Shown here piece by piece: positions 23,188-33,821 of a DNA stretch of 40,891 nt. The notes under the pieces are model-generated. The model was not told the origin of the DNA. It made no database searches and saw only the letters and a program-made list of their open reading frames with translations. Position numbers and translations under genes: made by a program. The stretch comes from Chloroflexota bacterium. Lineage in GTDB: Bacteria; Chloroflexota; Anaerolineae; JAAEKA01. The stretch is from NCBI GenBank assembly GCA_034717495.1, contig JAYELL010000048.1, positions 1 through 40,891 of the forward strand, written 5' to 3'. Each line of letters begins with the position of its first letter. The stretch's first letter is position 1.

Positions 23188-23850
23188 TTGGATCAAATCA
23201 AAATGCGCTGGGCCATCTTCTGGATGCATCGCAGCGGGCAAAAAGGTTGGCGCAGGCTTGCCATGCGCCTGGCAGCCTGGGGACAGCCTCCCTATAAGGC
23301 TCGACGACGTCTGGCCCGCTGGGGGCAGGTTGGGTTCATCTCGCCAGACGCCCAGATCGATTGCCCTGGACTTCGACTCTCCCAGGGGTGTTTTATCGAC
23401 GACGATGTGACCATCTTTCAACACCCGGATGGTGGTGCCGTCGACCTTGGCGAAAGGGTCCATATCTACCGTGGTTGCATCGTCGAAACAGGTCCGGGGG
23501 GAAGCTTGACCGTGGGGTCGGATACCCACATCCAGGCTCGCTGCCAGTTTACAGCGTTTGCCGGCCCCGTCGAGATAGGGGCCCGGGTTCAGATCGCGCC
23601 CAACTGCTGCTTCTATCCCTACGATCACAGCTTTATTTTAGATGAAGACATCGCGAGCCAGCCCCTGCAGAGCAAAGGGGGCATTGTCATTGGCGACGGT
23701 GCCTGGCTTGGGGCGGGAGTGACGGTTCTGGATGGCGTGACCATCGGCAAGGGGGCGGTCATCGGCGCTGGCGCGGTTGTGACGCGCAACATTCCCGACA
23801 ATGGCATTGCTGTGGGTGTGCCTGCCAAGGTGGTGGGGGAACGGAGGTAA
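23188..23850 (+). CDS. Hexapeptide-repeat (left-handed beta-helix) acyltransferase
   Basis: This 220-residue protein shows the isoleucine-patch repeats of a left-handed parallel beta helix: ISPDAQIDCPGLRLSQGCFI, VHIYRGCIVETGPGG, VQIAPNCCFYPYDHSF. It ends in the classic acetyltransferase segment GDGAWLGAGVTVLDGVTIGKGAVIGAGAVVTRNIPDNGIAVGVPAKVV. The likely active-site His is in YPYDHSF. These enzymes transfer acetyl or other acyl groups from CoA (or ACP) to sugars. An about 45-residue basic N-terminal extension (RWAIFWMHRSGQKGWRRLAMR) may associate with membranes. Start TTG 23188 has AAAGGA 6 nt upstream; ATG 23203 is the alternative. It is third in an operon with the radical SAM and epimerase genes. 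Confidence 0.85.
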   Translation: MDQIKMRWAIFWMHRSGQKGWRRLAMRLAAWGQPPYKARRRLARWGQVGFISPDAQIDCPGLRLSQGCFIDDDVTIFQHPDGGAVDLGERVHIYRGCIVETGPGGSLTVGSDTHIQARCQFTAFAGPVEIGARVQIAPNCCFYPYDHSFILDEDIASQPLQSKGGIVIGDGAWLGAGVTVLDGVTIGKGAVIGAGAVVTRNIPDNGIAVGVPAKVVGERR

Positions 23851-23885
23851 GGTCGGAAAATTCGCCCCTCACCCAACCAACCGAT

Positions 23886-23939
23886 CTTCCAGGAAACGTC
23901 TCCATACGCAGCCCAGGTCTCGATTCAGCTTCCTGGAAG
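23886..23939. repeat. Palindromic repeat, copy 3 (long loop)
   Basis: CTTCCAGGAA (23886-23895) and TTCCTGGAAG (23930-23939) are perfect 10-bp inverted arms with a 34-nt loop, carrying the same core as 107-139 and 1253-1285. It sits between the convergent acyltransferase and mreB genes. A short CTCTG/CTCCGA-word stretch follows to 23985. Confidence 0.6.
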
Positions 23940-23983
23940 TGCTTCTCTGGCCCTCCGACCTCTGACACTCCGACCTTCTGCCC

Positions 23984-24988
23984 CTACGTCTCCGGCAAAC
24001 TGCGGTGCATAACGGCGTAGTTCTCCAGCGCCTTGCCGGCGCCGATGGCAACGCATGCCAGGGGATTCTCGGCCACGTAACAGGGCACACCGGTCTCCCG
24101 GGTCAGCAGGTCGTCGATATTTCGCAGCAGGGAACCACCACCGGTGAGCACCATGCCCCGATCGATGATGTCCGCAGCTAGCTCGGGCGGTGTTTTCTCC
24201 AGGGTCTGTTTGACCGTGCTGACGATTGATGCCAGCGGTTCGGCGATGGCCTCGGTGACCTCTTCCGAACTGATCTCAATGGTTCTGGGAAGACCCGCAA
24301 CCTGATCACGCCCACGGACCTCGATGGTCATATCCTCTTCCAGCGGCAATGCCGAGCCGATCTTGATCTTGATTTCCTCCGCGGTCTTCTCGCCAATGAG
24401 CAGATTATACTTTTTGCGCACATAGTTGATGATCGCGTCGTCCGTCCGGTTACCACCGACCCGTACGCTGCTCCACACGACGATGTCGTACATCGACACG
24501 ACCGCAGCTTCGGTAGTACCGCCACCGATGTCGACCACCATGTTGCCGGTGGGGGTACCGATGGGAAGCCCTGCACCGTAAGCGGCCGCCAGCGGTTCCG
24601 GAATGAGATAGGCATCTTTCGCGCCGGCCTGTTCCGCGGCATCCTTCACCGCTCTGCTCTCGACACTGGTCACACCGCGCGGGGTGCTGATCATGACCCG
24701 CGGTCGCAGTAATGGATTGCGGCCGATGGCGCGTTGAATGAAGTAGCGCAACATAGCCTCAGTTACCACGTAATCGGCCACCACGCCAGCCCGCAAAGGC
24801 CGGGCTACCTCGATGCTCTCCGGCGTGCGGCCAAGCATGTCCCTGGCCTCCTTGCCCACAGCCACGATTTTATTATCGCGCGTGGAAATGGCAACGACGG
24901 AGGGCTCCTGCAAGATAATGCCCTTGCCGCTGAGATAAACAATGATGTTGACAGTTCCAAGATCTATGCCAATGAGTTTTTCTAACAA
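23984..24988 (-). CDS. mreB: MreB/Mbl rod-shape actin homologue
   Basis: This 334-residue protein has the normal MreB length and all actin-fold motifs. Phosphate 1 is [19 protein letters not shown], the connect 1 region is [19 protein letters not shown], phosphate 2 is [16 protein letters not shown], and the adenosine motif is [15 protein letters not shown]. MreB polymerises under the membrane and guides lateral cell-wall synthesis. Translation starts at TTG 24988, with GGAGA 5 nt before it. The usual mreC and mreD partners are not adjacent; the gene stands alone behind the ATP synthase operon, with its own putative promoter inside that operon's terminator region. Confidence 0.95.
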   Translation of the reverse strand: MLEKLIGIDLGTVNIIVYLSGKGIILQEPSVVAISTRDNKIVAVGKEARDMLGRTPESIEVARPLRAGVVADYVVTEAMLRYFIQRAIGRNPLLRPRVMISTPRGVTSVESRAVKDAAEQAGAKDAYLIPEPLAAAYGAGLPIGTPTGNMVVDIGGGTTEAAVVSMYDIVVWSSVRVGGNRTDDAIINYVRKKYNLLIGEKTAEEIKIKIGSALPLEEDMTIEVRGRDQVAGLPRTIEISSEEVTEAIAEPLASIVSTVKQTLEKTPPELAADIIDRGMVLTGGGSLLRNIDDLLTRETGVPCYVAENPLACVAIGAGKALENYAVMHRSLPET

Positions 24989-25030
24989 TTTATTCTCCGA
25001 TGAGATTGTGAGAGTATGTGATCAGGTATC

Positions 25031-25058
25031 AGTATAACGAAAACGGGGCCAGGGGCAA
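25031..25058 (-). promoter_or_regulatory. Putative mreB promoter overlapping the atp terminator (minus strand)
   Basis: Minus-strand TTGCCC (25058-25053) and TATACT (25036-25031) have a 16-nt spacer. The -35 lies in the loop of the atp terminator hairpin, so termination of the atp operon and initiation at mreB would share the same DNA. Confidence 0.45.
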
Positions 25059-25077
25059 GTTGCCACCCTGACCCCGT
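25035..25077 (-). terminator. Terminator of the ATP synthase operon (minus strand)
   Basis: On the minus strand a 12-bp stem (25066-25077 with 25043-25054, one G-T pair) is followed by TTTTCGTTAT. It begins 24 nt after the atpC stop. Confidence 0.8.
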
Positions 25078-25100
25078 ATGGAGGACATTCGCTGTGGCGA

Positions 25101-25571
25101 TCAATCGGATTCCTCGCCTCCAATGCCTGGAGTTGGTGAGGCAGGACGCGGCTTTGACCGGCGCCTTCGGGCAATCTTGATACGCACATTCGAGCGCCGC
25201 AGTGCTTGTTCCATCAAACGGCGTCGCTCCTCAGTGCTGGGGACCCCGGTCTCAAGGAATTCCTGGGCCTTTCGTCGGGCTTCTTCGGCGCGCTGCAGGT
25301 CGATCTCATCGGCAGACTCGCCGGAACGAGCCAGCAGGGTCACCTTGTCGGGACGCACCTCCATGAAACCGCCGCCGACGGCGAAATGGATATCTTCTTG
25401 ACCCTCTTTTTTGACAACCACCTCACCCGGTTCGACGACGGTCATCAGGGGTGCATGTTTTGGCAGAATGCCCAGGACACCACTGGCGCCGGGCGCGACC
25501 ACCATGTTGACGTCATCCTCGTAGACGACGTTCTCCTGTGCGATGAACTCAAAGCGGATGGTATCAGCCAT
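25101..25571 (-). CDS. atpC: ATP synthase F1 subunit epsilon
   Basis: This 156-residue central-stalk subunit starts with the beta-sandwich (IRFEFIAQENVVYEDDVNMVVAPGASGVLGILPKHAPL; GFMEVRPDKVTLLA). A helical hairpin follows (DLQRAEEARRKAQEFLET; RRLMEQALRRSNVRIKIA). The tail RRRRSKPRPASPTPGIGGEESD is longer than in most homologues (about 135 residues) and is basic then acidic. Epsilon couples gamma rotation to the c-ring and its helices can inhibit ATP hydrolysis. It is the last gene of the operon, separated from atpD by an iterated-word spacer. Confidence 0.95.
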   Translation of the reverse strand: MADTIRFEFIAQENVVYEDDVNMVVAPGASGVLGILPKHAPLMTVVEPGEVVVKKEGQEDIHFAVGGGFMEVRPDKVTLLARSGESADEIDLQRAEEARRKAQEFLETGVPSTEERRRLMEQALRRSNVRIKIARRRRSKPRPASPTPGIGGEESD

Positions 25572-25586
25572 TGGTTTCCTTTGGTT

Positions 25587-25694
25587 GGAGACTCGGAGTC
25601 TCAGAGTTTCAGAGTCTCAGAAGGTCGGGACGTCTGGTCCTCTGACCCTCTGGCATTCTGATCCTCTGATAATCTGGCCCTCTGCCTCTCTGCC
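25587..25694 (-). repeat. CTCTGA-word spacer between atpD and atpC
   Basis: The gap is almost entirely made of CTCTGAnnCTCT-type words. The minus-strand 17-mer GAGACTCTGAAACTCTG (at 25602-25618) is identical to 35199-35215 and 37199-37215 on the plus strand. No hairpin with a T tract is evident. Confidence 0.75.
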
Positions 25695-28069
<2,375 letters not shown>

Positions 28070-28095
28070 GACCTAATACTTCCTAATTATCCACC

Positions 28096-29451
28096 TCAGG
28101 GCGTCTTGAGGATCACCAGCCGGGGTTCACTCGGTGGGCTGACTGTTTCAAACTGGTCGGGTCCCGTCTGCCGGACTACCTGGACGAACCAGGTACCCTG
28201 GCCTTCGAAGCCGTCCCGGTGGAAAAGTTTCATGAAGCGCTCGTAGGCCGTGAGGCTCAGACAGGGTTGCGAATACTGTCCATGGCAGGCGTCGCCCTTG
28301 CCTCGAACGCTGCCCGCATTGTAAACATTGCCGAGCGGATCCCTGGCAACCAGAACCAGCTCATAGAAATCCTCCGGCGCCAGTTGGCCCACCGGTGGCA
28401 CAAATTCCACGATCAGTGCCGAACCCTCTTCTCTGGACGTTTCCTGTTCCGGCCAGAGGGAGACCGGTGCACTGTAGGCGGTACTGGGTGGCGCCGGTGT
28501 TGCCGTTGCCCGAGGCAGCGCCGTTGGTTTTGGACGAGCCCTGGTCGGAGCCCGGGTAGGTGTGGCGGTTGCCGTCGGCGCGGGCGCAACATCGAAGGTG
28601 ATTCCGGTATTGCGGCTTGAATCGCGCAGCGCCTGGGCCCACCATATCATGCGACCCGCAGAGACTCCGGTGGTCGCCTCTCCCTGGTAGGCCCGTTCAA
28701 AGCCACCCTGGGGATCTGCGGTTGCAAAGCCAGGCTCCAGCAAACCACCTTCCGGCAGTTCAAGCCAGGTCAAAACTGTTTCACCGCCCTCGAAGCCGGA
28801 GGCGCGGAAACGCATCTCGGAACCGGGTATGGCCGGGTTGACCAATGCTTCAGCTCTGGGCAGTGCCGGAGGTACCGGCGTCGCCTCAGGCAGATACTCA
28901 CCCAACTCAATATCTTCGACCAAAAACGTGTCGTTTTCCCGGGCCAGGAAAATGGTCGCTGGTTGTGCACCAACAATGCCCTGGCCCTCGTAGGTTTCCT
29001 GCCAGAGCACGTTGACCGCAACCTGCCGGTCCGCGGTCGGCTCGGCGCCCAATACTTCAAAAAAGCTGATATGGGGGTTGGCAAGGGCCAGGCGCCCTAA
29101 CACAAGATCGGCCAACTTCTCTTTTCCGCTGGTCGTCAACAAGGACCCATACACCCCACGAAACTCACCGCCAGCCAGGCCGGTTAGAAAATCATGGGCG
29201 GTTTCCATGCCGATCTCCAGGTCAGAATCGGCAAGTGGCACGGCGCTGGGGGTGGAAGTGGGTGTTGCCGTACTTTCTTTGGTGGGTTTGGGCGGTACCG
29301 GTGTTGGCGTATCGGCCTCAGGCGTTTCGACAGGCGCAGAGGTCGGTGGCACCAGTGTTGGTTCAACCTCGGGAGTCGAGCTACATCCCGCCAGGAGCAA
29401 CAAGGCCGGCAGCAATAGGCCCAAAGCGAGTATCCGCAGAACTATTCTCAT
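28096..29451 (-). CDS. Secreted lipoprotein of unknown function inside the atp operon
   Basis: I do not recognise this 451-residue protein as an ATP synthase component. The N-terminus is a lipoprotein signal ending LLLAGC (Cys23), then a Thr/Pro-rich linker (residues 27-72). Residues about 73-185 look like an NTF2-like alpha+beta domain (AHDFLTGLAGGEFRGVYGSL). Residues 200-290 look like an Ig-like sandwich (SEMRFRASGFEGGETVLTWLELP). A second Thr/Pro linker leads to a C-terminal domain of WPEQ...FYELVLVARDPLG type with two Cys (about 395-405). It starts 12 nt after the atpA stop and ends 26 nt before atpG, with no good ribosome binding site, suggesting translational coupling. Whether it has a role near the synthase is unknown. 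Confidence 0.85.
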   Translation of the reverse strand: MRIVLRILALGLLLPALLLLAGCSSTPEVEPTLVPPTSAPVETPEADTPTPVPPKPTKESTATPTSTPSAVPLADSDLEIGMETAHDFLTGLAGGEFRGVYGSLLTTSGKEKLADLVLGRLALANPHISFFEVLGAEPTADRQVAVNVLWQETYEGQGIVGAQPATIFLARENDTFLVEDIELGEYLPEATPVPPALPRAEALVNPAIPGSEMRFRASGFEGGETVLTWLELPEGGLLEPGFATADPQGGFERAYQGEATTGVSAGRMIWWAQALRDSSRNTGITFDVAPAPTATATPTRAPTRARPKPTALPRATATPAPPSTAYSAPVSLWPEQETSREEGSALIVEFVPPVGQLAPEDFYELVLVARDPLGNVYNAGSVRGKGDACHGQYSQPCLSLTAYERFMKLFHRDGFEGQGTWFVQVVRQTGPDQFETVSPPSEPRLVILKTP

Positions 29452-29463
29452 ACGTTGATCAGA

Positions 29464-30972
29464 TTAGCCTAAAAACTGTTTATTGAAGTCATCGAGAGCA
29501 ACCTTCAGACCATCGATGGTCGCGTCGCTCATTTCCTTCTCCCGAGCGATCGATTGGCCGATGGCAGGATGGGTACTGTCCATAAATTGGTAAAAGGACT
29601 CTTCCCATTCGGCGATACGCTCAACGGGAATCTCATCCAGGTAGCCATTGGTACCGGCGTAGAGAGCCATGACCTGGTGTTCCAGAGACACAGGTTGATA
29701 CTGAGGCTGCTTGAGCAGTTCGCTGAGACGCTGGCCCCGATCAAGCTGTTGCTGGGTGGATGCATCCAACGACGAACCGAACTGGGCAAAGGCGGCCAGT
29801 TCCCGGAACTGGGCTAAATCCAATTTCAGGCGCGAGGCTACCTGCTTCATCGCCCGGGTCTGAGCCGCCGAGCCTACCCGGCTGACGCTGATGCCGACGT
29901 TGAGAGCAGGCCGAACACCGGCATAAAAGAGATCTGACTCCAGATAGATCTGTCCGTCGGTGATCGAAATCACGTTGGTAGGAATATAGGCGGAAACGTC
30001 GTTGGCCTGGGTCTCGATAATGGGCAGGGCTGTCAGGCTGCCGCCGCCATAGTCGGGCGCCAGCTTGGCGGCTCGCTCCAACAGGCGGCTGTGAAGGTAA
30101 AAAACATCGCCGGGATAGGCTTCGCGACCGGGCGGGCGGCGCATGAGCAGGGAAACCTGGCGATAGGCCTGGGCGTGTTTACTCAGGTCGTCATAGACGA
30201 TCAATGCATCCCTGCCCTGCTCCATAAATTCCTCGCCAATAGCACAGCCCGCGTAGGGTGCGATGTACTGCAGGGCCGCGGGTTCGGACGCCGTGGCAGC
30301 CACTACGGTGGTATGCTCCATGGCGCCATAGTGCTCCAATGTCGCCACAACCTGGGCTACCTGGGCCCGCTTCTGACCGATCGCCACGTAGATACAGATC
30401 AGGTCCTTGCCCTTCTGGTTGATGATCGTATCGATAGAAATGGCCGTCTTGCCGGTCTGGCGGTCGCCAATGATTAGCTCGCGCTGGCCACGGCCGATGG
30501 GGATCATGGAGTCGATGGCCTTGATGCCTGTTTCGACCGGCGTGTCCACCGATTTTCGCGTCACCACGTTGGGAGCGATGCGCTCGACAGAGCGGAAGCT
30601 AGTGCTGTTGATAGGACCCTTGCCATCGATGGGCTGGCCGACGGCGTTGATCACGCGGCCTATCATGGCGTCACCCACAGGTACGGAGACAATGCGCCCG
30701 GTGCCTCGGACGATGTTGCCTTCCTCGATGTCGCTGTATTCCCCCATGATAATCACGCCGATGTTGTCTTCCTGCAGGTTGAAGACGATTCCCAGCGTGC
30801 CGTTGGGGAACTCCACCAGCTCACTGGCGGCAGCACTGGTCAGACCGACGATGCGTGCGATGCCGTCGCCGACTTCGACCACGGTGCCCACGTCTACCAA
30901 ACGTTGGGGGGCTTCAAAGCTATCGATTTGCCGGCGAATTAGATCCGCCAGATCCTGCGAGCGTACTGTCAT
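29464..30972 (-). CDS. atpA: ATP synthase F1 subunit alpha
   Basis: This 502-residue non-catalytic nucleotide-binding subunit has the standard length. It shows the N-terminal beta barrel ([17 protein letters not shown]), Walker [16 protein letters not shown], Walker [19 protein letters not shown], and the arginine-finger region [22 protein letters not shown] 30972 has GGAGGA about 5 nt upstream. An iterated AATTG-word spacer separates it from atpH. Confidence 0.97.
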   Translation of the reverse strand: MTVRSQDLADLIRRQIDSFEAPQRLVDVGTVVEVGDGIARIVGLTSAAASELVEFPNGTLGIVFNLQEDNIGVIIMGEYSDIEEGNIVRGTGRIVSVPVGDAMIGRVINAVGQPIDGKGPINSTSFRSVERIAPNVVTRKSVDTPVETGIKAIDSMIPIGRGQRELIIGDRQTGKTAISIDTIINQKGKDLICIYVAIGQKRAQVAQVVATLEHYGAMEHTTVVAATASEPAALQYIAPYAGCAIGEEFMEQGRDALIVYDDLSKHAQAYRQVSLLMRRPPGREAYPGDVFYLHSRLLERAAKLAPDYGGGSLTALPIIETQANDVSAYIPTNVISITDGQIYLESDLFYAGVRPALNVGISVSRVGSAAQTRAMKQVASRLKLDLAQFRELAAFAQFGSSLDASTQQQLDRGQRLSELLKQPQYQPVSLEHQVMALYAGTNGYLDEIPVERIAEWEESFYQFMDSTHPAIGQSIAREKEMSDATIDGLKVALDDFNKQFLG

Positions 30973-31061
30973 GAGTTCCTCCGGAAGGAGTAGTAAGAGC
31001 TATGGCCGGTCTGTGCGCAGCCTCTCGAACCGCAAGCGGAGTGGCTCGATGAAGCTCTGCC

Positions 31062-31104
31062 ATTGACAATTCTCAATTCACCAATTGATAATTGTCAATC
31101 AATC
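31062..31104 (-). repeat. AATTG-word spacer between atpH and atpA
   Basis: ATTGACAATT, CAATTCACCAATTGATAATTGTCAA and related words tile the end of atpH and the gap before atpA. On the operon sense strand they read AATTGACAATT...AATTGTCAATG, the same words as at 9027 and 32478. The remaining gap to 30973 shows nothing recognisable. Confidence 0.6.
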
Positions 31105-31632
31105 AGTGCTTACGCCCAGGCTCTGCCGCAAGCCGGCCAACCTGCTTGCCAGGCTGCGGTCCAGCAGTTTGTCGCCGACGCGCACGACGATACCGCCCAG
31201 AATCGCTGGATCAACGATGTATCTGAAATCCAGGTTCGAACCGAACTCGTCGACGAGTTTTTGTTCGATAGCCTGCCGCTCCTGGCTGTCCAACTCGACG
31301 GCACTGGTGATTTCCGCGATCGTCAAGCGCTGGCCGCCGCCGGCCGCCGCCAATTGATGCATCTCCTCCAATACGTCACCCAGGGCGGCGATATCGCCGT
31401 TGGCGAGCATGGCGAAGAGGAAATTACGCACAGAGCGCGGCAAATCATCGGGCATCTGCGTGACCAACAGACTCTGCTTCTCCTCGAAGCTGGGGCCTGG
31501 GTCTTCCAGGACTTTCGCCACGCCAGGGGTGCGGCCAATGGCTTCCGCTACGACAGCGAGACCGTCGATCCAGCCCTGGAGAGCCGTTTCGAACGCTACG
31601 TTGGCATACGTTCTTGCTTCGCTTGCAGTCAC
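31099..31632 (-). CDS. atpH: ATP synthase subunit delta
   Basis: This 177-residue OSCP/delta subunit links F1 to the peripheral stalk. The N-terminal helical domain (ARTYANVAFETALQGWIDGLA) and the C-terminal sandwich (ITSAVELDSQERQAIEQKL...GGIVVRVGDKLLDRSLASRL) match the family; the typical length is about 180. Start GTG 31632 is chosen because it follows the atpF stop by 1 nt with AGGGA 6 nt upstream and gives the normal N-terminus. Longer in-frame ATGs at 31653 and 31665 would overlap atpF. Confidence 0.93.
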   Translation of the reverse strand: MTASEARTYANVAFETALQGWIDGLAVVAEAIGRTPGVAKVLEDPGPSFEEKQSLLVTQMPDDLPRSVRNFLFAMLANGDIAALGDVLEEMHQLAAAGGGQRLTIAEITSAVELDSQERQAIEQKLVDEFGSNLDFRYIVDPAILGGIVVRVGDKLLDRSLASRLAGLRQSLGVSTD

Positions 31633-31633
31633 G

Positions 31634-32149
31634 TTAGTCCCTCGTCGTGCCATTTGTCGAGGCAAGGAATTCGCTTACATAGGCCTTCTGTGCCTCAGGG
31701 TCAGCCAGTTCGCGATCGAGAACCTTTTCAGCGGCAAGAACTGCCAGTTCGGCAATCTGCCCCTGGGCCTCGTTGATGATGCGTTGCTTCTCCCGATCGG
31801 CTTCCTCGCGGGCATCGTCGATGATGCGCTGTGCCTCTTCCCGGGCACTGGCCTCGATTTCGCCAGCCAGCGTTTCCCCGCGTTGAGAGGCGGAAGCGAT
31901 GCGATCCATGGCCTCGCGGCGTTCCAAGTTTATTTGTTCTTCCAACTGGGCACGTTCGCCTTCAGCCTCCTGGCGCGCGACCTCAGCGGCCTGCAATCCC
32001 GCTGCGATCCGCAGTTTGCGGCTTTCCAGCATGTTGAGCATGGGCTTGTAGAGCACCAGCCGCAGGATCACGAGTAGAATGACGAAGTTGACGATCTGTG
32101 CTAACAGAAGGGAGCCGTTAATGCCTAGTTGACCGAGGATTTCACCCAA
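31634..32149 (-). CDS. atpF: ATP synthase Fo subunit b
   Basis: This 171-residue peripheral-stalk subunit has an N-terminal membrane helix (LLAQIVNFVILLVILRLVLY) and a long Ala/Glu/Arg-rich helical stalk (AAEVARQEAEGERAQLEEQINLER). A C-terminal domain binds delta. One b-type gene is present, so the stalk is likely a homodimer rather than the b/b' pair of phototrophs. The stop codon is 1 nt from the atpH start, giving tight coupling. Confidence 0.95.
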   Translation of the reverse strand: MGEILGQLGINGSLLLAQIVNFVILLVILRLVLYKPMLNMLESRKLRIAAGLQAAEVARQEAEGERAQLEEQINLERREAMDRIASASQRGETLAGEIEASAREEAQRIIDDAREEADREKQRIINEAQGQIAELAVLAAEKVLDRELADPEAQKAYVSEFLASTNGTTRD

Positions 32150-32224
32150 TCTGGCACCTCCTTCTTGCCTTTGTCATATGTGTCTCAACCGAAATCGAAC
32201 ACCGTGAGATGGTTCGCTCGGCCA

Positions 32225-32519
<295 letters not shown>

Positions 32520-33572
32520 TTACTGATGTTCGCTGTCATGGTCGTGGCTGATCACAGCCATGGCCATGAAGATGAGTGTTAAGAATGCAAACACGAACGC
32601 CTGCATGAAACCAACGAATACCTCGAGGCCGTAGAAGGGCACCGGTGTTATGAACGGGACAAGGAAGGTCATCACAAAAAGCAAAATCGCACCGGCAAAG
32701 ATGTTGCCGAAAAGTCGGAAGGTGAAGGAAATGATCTTGGCGAACTCGCTGATTATCTCCAGGATACCCACGAAAACTTCGATGAGCTTCATCCCGATAG
32801 AATTGGAGCCGGTCACCGGCGGCATGATGAATTTGCGGAAATAGCTCAATCCCAGGGCCTGGACGCCGATCACCTGGGTCCAGAATACTGAGATCAACGC
32901 CAGAGCCAGGGGAACATTCAAGTCGGTGGCTGCGCCGCGCATATAGGGTAACAGCACATAGCCACCGTAGGCACTTTCATGGTGTGCCCCGTCGCCATGG
33001 CTTTCATCGCCATGAGCCATCGCTTCTTCGATCTCGTGAATCTGTTCGTCCGTCAGGTCGATCGGTTTGGCGCCGTCCAGAGAGGGGATGCCAAAGATCC
33101 CTTTGCGCAATTCGAAGCCGGAGGTGACGCCTGCTTCCGCATAGGCCACTTCGAGCGGCTCGATTTTGCCAATGGTATCAACGCCGGGCAGTAGCTCCAT
33201 CCAGTTAGCGACCAGCAAAAAGATCAACAGAGTCATGAAGATGCCGAAGAATTTTTTTGCGTTGCTCTTGCCGGCCACATCTTCGGCCATGTCGAAGAAG
33301 GTCTCGACGAACCACTCGACCAGATTCTGCAGACCCGAGGGAACGTCCTTCATATTGCGAGTGGCGAAAAATGCCAACACCAGGATAACAATATCAGCCA
33401 GAAAAGTGGCGATCAGCGTGTTGGTGACGGGGAAGTTGCCGATGTGAAAGACAATTTCGGGGCTAAGGACAATGGTGGGAAGAGGGATTTTGATCAGGAC
33501 TGCACTGGCAATCATCACCGCCAGGATACCGACGATGATGAGAATATTGCGGGGCGTCAGAATCTTTTGCAC
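32520..33572 (-). CDS. atpB: ATP synthase Fo subunit a with His-rich insertion
   Basis: This 350-residue protein is about 90-100 residues longer than common subunit a proteins. The catalytic helix motif is complete (EIISEFAKIISFTFRLFGNIFAGAILL), with the Arg that faces the c-ring. An additional polar stretch at about 160-210 carries many His/Asp/Glu residues (AHGDESHGDGAHHES), a likely metal or proton-buffering loop. The very C-terminus is again His/Asp-rich (ISHDHDSEHQ). GTG 33572 is used with AGGAGG about 10 nt upstream. The gene is first in the operon. A separate atpI gene is not seen. Confidence 0.94.
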   Translation of the reverse strand: MQKILTPRNILIIVGILAVMIASAVLIKIPLPTIVLSPEIVFHIGNFPVTNTLIATFLADIVILVLAFFATRNMKDVPSGLQNLVEWFVETFFDMAEDVAGKSNAKKFFGIFMTLLIFLLVANWMELLPGVDTIGKIEPLEVAYAEAGVTSGFELRKGIFGIPSLDGAKPIDLTDEQIHEIEEAMAHGDESHGDGAHHESAYGGYVLLPYMRGAATDLNVPLALALISVFWTQVIGVQALGLSYFRKFIMPPVTGSNSIGMKLIEVFVGILEIISEFAKIISFTFRLFGNIFAGAILLFVMTFLVPFITPVPFYGLEVFVGFMQAFVFAFLTLIFMAMAVISHDHDSEHQ

Positions 33573-33666
33573 TGCGCTGTGCCCTCCTTCGAGGCGGCGG
33601 GTTGCCGCAGAGAGATAAAAGATAAGTCCGTCCGGGTCAATACTACTTGCCGGAGCGAGCGGTCAG

Positions 33667-33695
33667 ATTATAACCGAACGCCAGAGAATTGCCAA
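33667..33695 (-). promoter_or_regulatory. Promoter of the ATP synthase operon (minus strand)
   Basis: TTGGCA (33695-33690) and TATAAT (33672-33667) on the minus strand are exactly 17 nt apart, giving a leader of about 90 nt before atpB. It is the best -35/-10 pair in the gap. Confidence 0.7.
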
Positions 33696-33821
33696 AATCA
33701 AAAAGGGGAGGGAAAACAGGGATATTTACCGTTACATAATGCATAGGCACGACGTCATGTTAGACGAAGAATGAGAGAAGTCGTTGATCGATCGGATTTG
33801 CTGTAATTTGAGGTAGACCAG

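Noticed and set aside
25587-25694. The CTCTGA-word array considered as a CRISPR or tandem-repeat array
   Set aside because: The words are degenerate, with irregular spacing and no unique spacers, and there are no cas genes in the window.
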